From Halalkalibacter oceani (lineage in GTDB: Bacteria > Bacillota > Bacilli > Bacillales > Bacillaceae_D): a stretch of DNA of 51,328 nucleotides. Below, in pieces: positions 49,112 through 51,328 of this stretch. The notes under the pieces are model-generated. The model saw only the letters and a list, made by a program, of their open reading frames with translations, had not been told where the DNA came from and searched no databases. Both the position numbers and the translations under genes were made by a program. The stretch lies in NCBI RefSeq assembly GCF_023715705.1, contig NZ_JAMBOS010000029.1, forward strand, positions 1 to 51,328, read 5' to 3'. Position 1 is the stretch's first letter; each line of letters begins with the position of its first letter.

Positions 49112-50497
49112 TTGGCTATATTTGCAGGGGCAGGATTATCAAGAGGATCAGGGTTTGTGGATTGGAAGGAATTGTTAAGGGATATTGCAGATGAATTAGA
49201 ATTGGACATTGATAAAGAGTTAGATTTAGTATCTGTTGCTCAATACCATGTTAATGCTAATGGTAGACAGACTATTAATGAAGCAATTATTCAAGAATTT
49301 CAACGAACTGCTGAGAAGAATGATAATATGGATATTTTGTCTAGATTGCCTATCGATACTTATTGGACAACCAACTATGATTCTATTATTGAGGATACAT
49401 TACAAAGTGTTAATAAAGTTACGGATATAAAAATAAGTCAAAGTCAGATGAAAAACTATAAGCCAGATAGAGATGTTGTAATTTACAAAATGCATGGAGA
49501 TAAAGACTTTCCAGATGATGCTGTCATAACCAGAGATGATTATGAAAGATACGATAATGATAGAAGGCTTTTTACTACCCAATTAAAAGGAGAACTGATT
49601 TCTAAGACTTTTCTGTTTATTGGTTTTAGTTTTGAAGATCCTAACTTAGAGCAAATCTTAAGTAAAATAAGGGTAGAGCTATTAGGTAAAAGTCCCAAAA
49701 ATCATTATTGCTTTTTTAGGAAAGTTAAAGAACAAGATGAAAGATATAAAAATCAAGACGGTTCAATTAATCAAGAAGAATTTAGCTACGATAAAGTAAA
49801 ACAAGAGTTAAAAATCAAAGATTTAAAAAGATATGGTATTAATGCAGTACTTGTTGATAATTACTCAGATATCACAACTATTCTTAACAATATAGAAAAA
49901 AAACATAAAATAAATCAGGTGTTTATTTCTGGTAGTGCAAAAGAATATGGGAACTATTCTGAGGATGAAGCTAAAAATTTATTACATAATCTGTCTAAAT
50001 CATTAGTATCTAAAAATCACCATATAATCTCAGGTTTTGGACTAGGAGTAGGAAGCTATGTAATAAATGGTGCTCTTGAAGAAATATTTAATAGTAAGAA
50101 TAAAAAAACAAATGACTTTTTAACTCTTCGGCCATTTCCACAGAATGAATCTGGTGGAAAAACTCTCAAAGAACTATGGACCGAATATAGAAAAGACATG
50201 ATTAATGATGCTGGTGTTACTATATTTTTGTTTGGAAATAAAGACAAGGATGGTAAAACTATTGAAGCAGATGGGATGATGGAAGAGTATCAAATAGCAA
50301 AAAACAAAAATAAATATATTATCCCTATTGGTTCTACAGGATATGTTACAGAAAAAATCTTTAATGAAGTTAAAAAAGATATAGATAGGTATTGGTATTT
50401 AGAAGACTCATTAGATACTCTAGAAAATGAAAGGGATGAGAAGAAAGTAATAGAAGAAACACATAAAATTATAGAAAAAATAAGGAGGAGTTTATAA
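49112..50497 (+). CDS. thsA: Thoeris NADase effector ThsA (SIR2-SLOG)
   Basis: 461 residues from the TTG at 49112. The N-terminal SIR2-like domain has GAGLS (6-10), TTNYD with the catalytic Asn (N88) and MHGD with the catalytic His (H128), plus FIGFSFEDPNL. The C-terminal SLOG domain (from about 268) has FISGSA, SGFGLGVGS, LRPFP (R340) and YRKDM (K361), matching the pocket of ThsA proteins that bind a cyclic ADP-ribose isomer. When triggered it destroys NAD and aborts phage infection. The frame is open 22 codons further upstream with family-like residues but no ATG, GTG or TTG, so the true start is uncertain. The gene is AT-rich relative to the backbone. Confidence 0.92.
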   Translation: MAIFAGAGLSRGSGFVDWKELLRDIADELELDIDKELDLVSVAQYHVNANGRQTINEAIIQEFQRTAEKNDNMDILSRLPIDTYWTTNYDSIIEDTLQSVNKVTDIKISQSQMKNYKPDRDVVIYKMHGDKDFPDDAVITRDDYERYDNDRRLFTTQLKGELISKTFLFIGFSFEDPNLEQILSKIRVELLGKSPKNHYCFFRKVKEQDERYKNQDGSINQEEFSYDKVKQELKIKDLKRYGINAVLVDNYSDITTILNNIEKKHKINQVFISGSAKEYGNYSEDEAKNLLHNLSKSLVSKNHHIISGFGLGVGSYVINGALEEIFNSKNKKTNDFLTLRPFPQNESGGKTLKELWTEYRKDMINDAGVTIFLFGNKDKDGKTIEADGMMEEYQIAKNKNKYIIPIGSTGYVTEKIFNEVKKDIDRYWYLEDSLDTLENERDEKKVIEETHKIIEKIRRSL

Positions 50498-50979
50498 TGG
50501 CGAGGAAAGTGTTTTTTAGTTTTCATTATGAAAGAGATGCTTGGAGAGCAGGACAGGTAAGAAATTCAAATATAACACAGGAAATCAAAGGTTATCTTGA
50601 TGCCGCTGAGTGGGAAGAAGTTAAGAAGAAGGGTGACAAATCAATAAAAGATTGGATAGCAGAACAATTAAAAGGAACCTCTGTAACTGTAGTTTTAATA
50701 GGCAAAGAGACATCAAATAGAAAATGGGTGAAATATGAGATTGAAGAAAGTTTGAAAAAAGGTAATAAGCTTTTGGGCATCTATATACATCGACTAAAAA
50801 ACCAAAAAGGGGAAAAAGATACTAGAGGTGATAATCCACTAGATAATTATTATGTAGAAGTGGATGGAAAAACCAAAAAAGCTTCAAACGTATTTAAAAC
50901 ATATTTTTGGGATTTGGATAATGGCTATGATAATTTTTCAGATTGGATAGAAGAAGCGGCTGAAATCTCATATAAATAA
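50497..50979 (+). CDS. thsB: Thoeris TIR-like signal synthase ThsB
   Basis: 160 residues with a TIR-like (MTH538/DUF1863) fold. It starts MARKVFFSFHYERDAWRAGQ, and the later TSVTVVLIGKETSNRKWVKYEIEESL carries the Glu (E81) equivalent to the catalytic Glu of ThsB. Family knowledge: on sensing phage it makes a cyclic ADP-ribose isomer that activates ThsA. The start ATG overlaps the thsA stop (TAATG), and AAGGAGGAG within thsA is its ribosome binding site, so the pair is translationally coupled. It is AT-rich like thsA. The end of the TIR domain matches the shorter members of the family. Confidence 0.92.
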   Translation: MARKVFFSFHYERDAWRAGQVRNSNITQEIKGYLDAAEWEEVKKKGDKSIKDWIAEQLKGTSVTVVLIGKETSNRKWVKYEIEESLKKGNKLLGIYIHRLKNQKGEKDTRGDNPLDNYYVEVDGKTKKASNVFKTYFWDLDNGYDNFSDWIEEAAEISYK

Positions 50980-51115
50980 AAAATCTCTTAATTAACGACA
51001 TATTGGATGGGGTTGTTTTCTAATTCAACGATATTTAATTGAATCAATTTCATAAAGCCTAGTTCACGATTGTTAGACGACCCCCATTTCGCTTTTAGTG
51101 TTTTTAAAAAATTAA
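50980..51115. other. AT-rich spacer between thsB and the transposase gene
   Basis: There is no gene and no clear terminator in these 136 bases. One end of the insertion sequence probably lies here, but a terminal inverted repeat cannot be identified because the other end is outside the window. Confidence 0.4.
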
Positions 51116-51328
51116 TTACGCGGCTTGACTAGTCTGCTTGCTAGAAAGGGACTTGGCTATACGATCACACGCGAGCTTCGCCGCGTTATAAATCAAATGC
51201 GTCAAATCAAATTGTACTTTTGCTCGTTTTCCTGTGCGATAGCGAATATTGTTTAATTGGAAGAATTCTTTTAGATACGCAATGACTCGCTCGACTGAAC
51301 TTCGTTGCTTGTAAAGGGTTTTCCATGC
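51116..51328 (-). mobile_element. Insertion sequence: C-terminal end of a DDE transposase (partial)
   Basis: On the minus strand an open frame enters at the right edge and stops with TAA at 51116-51118, giving about 70 residues: AWKTLYKQRSSVERVIAYL, then KEFFQLNNIRYRTGKRAKV and QFDLTHLIYNAAKLACDRIA. The Y-x2-R-x3-E-x6-K pattern (YKQRSSVERVIAYLK) is the signature around the last catalytic Glu of IS4-type DDE transposases. The rest of the gene is outside the window. Confidence 0.82.

Overview
The window covers the chromosome replication origin of an endospore-forming member of the Bacillaceae. The evidence is the gene order rnpA-rpmH-dnaA-dnaN-yaaA-recF-remB-gyrB-gyrA, the DnaA-box clusters on both sides of dnaA, two parS sites with noc/soj/spo0J, a spore-type YyaC, a SpoIIIJ-type YidC and the walRKHIJ operon. 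The moderate GC content and the HD-GYP gene next to gyrA fit the Bacillus/Alkalihalobacillus group. The species cannot be named from this sequence.

Layout. Bases 1-104 are the 5' end of a 16S rRNA on the minus strand, with its leader and two promoters up to about 414. From 496 to 14594 every gene is on the minus strand: an MDR-type oxidoreductase, a large MalT-like LuxR regulator, an HD-GYP protein with a damaged HD doublet, gyrA, gyrB, remB, recF, yaaA, dnaN and dnaA. The origin has two parts: a cluster of DnaA boxes at 14798-15061 upstream of dnaA, and a box/DnaA-trio/AT-rich unwinding region at 13091-13218 between dnaA and dnaN. To the right, transcription is mostly on the plus strand, so most genes lie co-directional with replication: rpmH, rnpA, yidC, jag, mnmE, mnmG, rsmG, noc, parA, parB, a class V aminotransferase, (yyaC, minus), a YkvI-like membrane protein, a DUF951 protein, ychF, rpsF-ssb-rpsR, yybS-gdpP-rplI, dnaB, purA, five tRNAs (Lys, Glu, Asp, Phe, Thr), an M23 peptidase, walRKHIJ, (a Fur-controlled siderophore-binding lipoprotein, minus), an HtrA protease, a CxxH/CxxC mini-protein and rlmH.

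The conserved backbone ends at the 3' end of rlmH (48898), the site used as attB by SCC elements in staphylococci. After it the DNA becomes clearly AT-rich and carries a two-gene Thoeris anti-phage system: ThsA (SIR2 NADase plus SLOG sensor) and ThsB (TIR-like signal synthase). The 3' end of a DDE transposase runs off the right edge. This is the accessory part of the window. Thoeris is a known system. The points to follow up are the missing canonical start codon for the full ThsA N-terminus, the rlmH-linked insertion point, a codon-usage break inside rlmH, and a pair of perfect DnaA boxes (with a third nearby) just before rlmH.

Several intergenic regions hold hairpins of related sequence (around 17324, 22647, 29168 and 45530) that look like a small dispersed repeat family. 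One tRNA-gene cluster contains a 20-base copy of the tRNA-Thr D-arm region without the rest of the tRNA.
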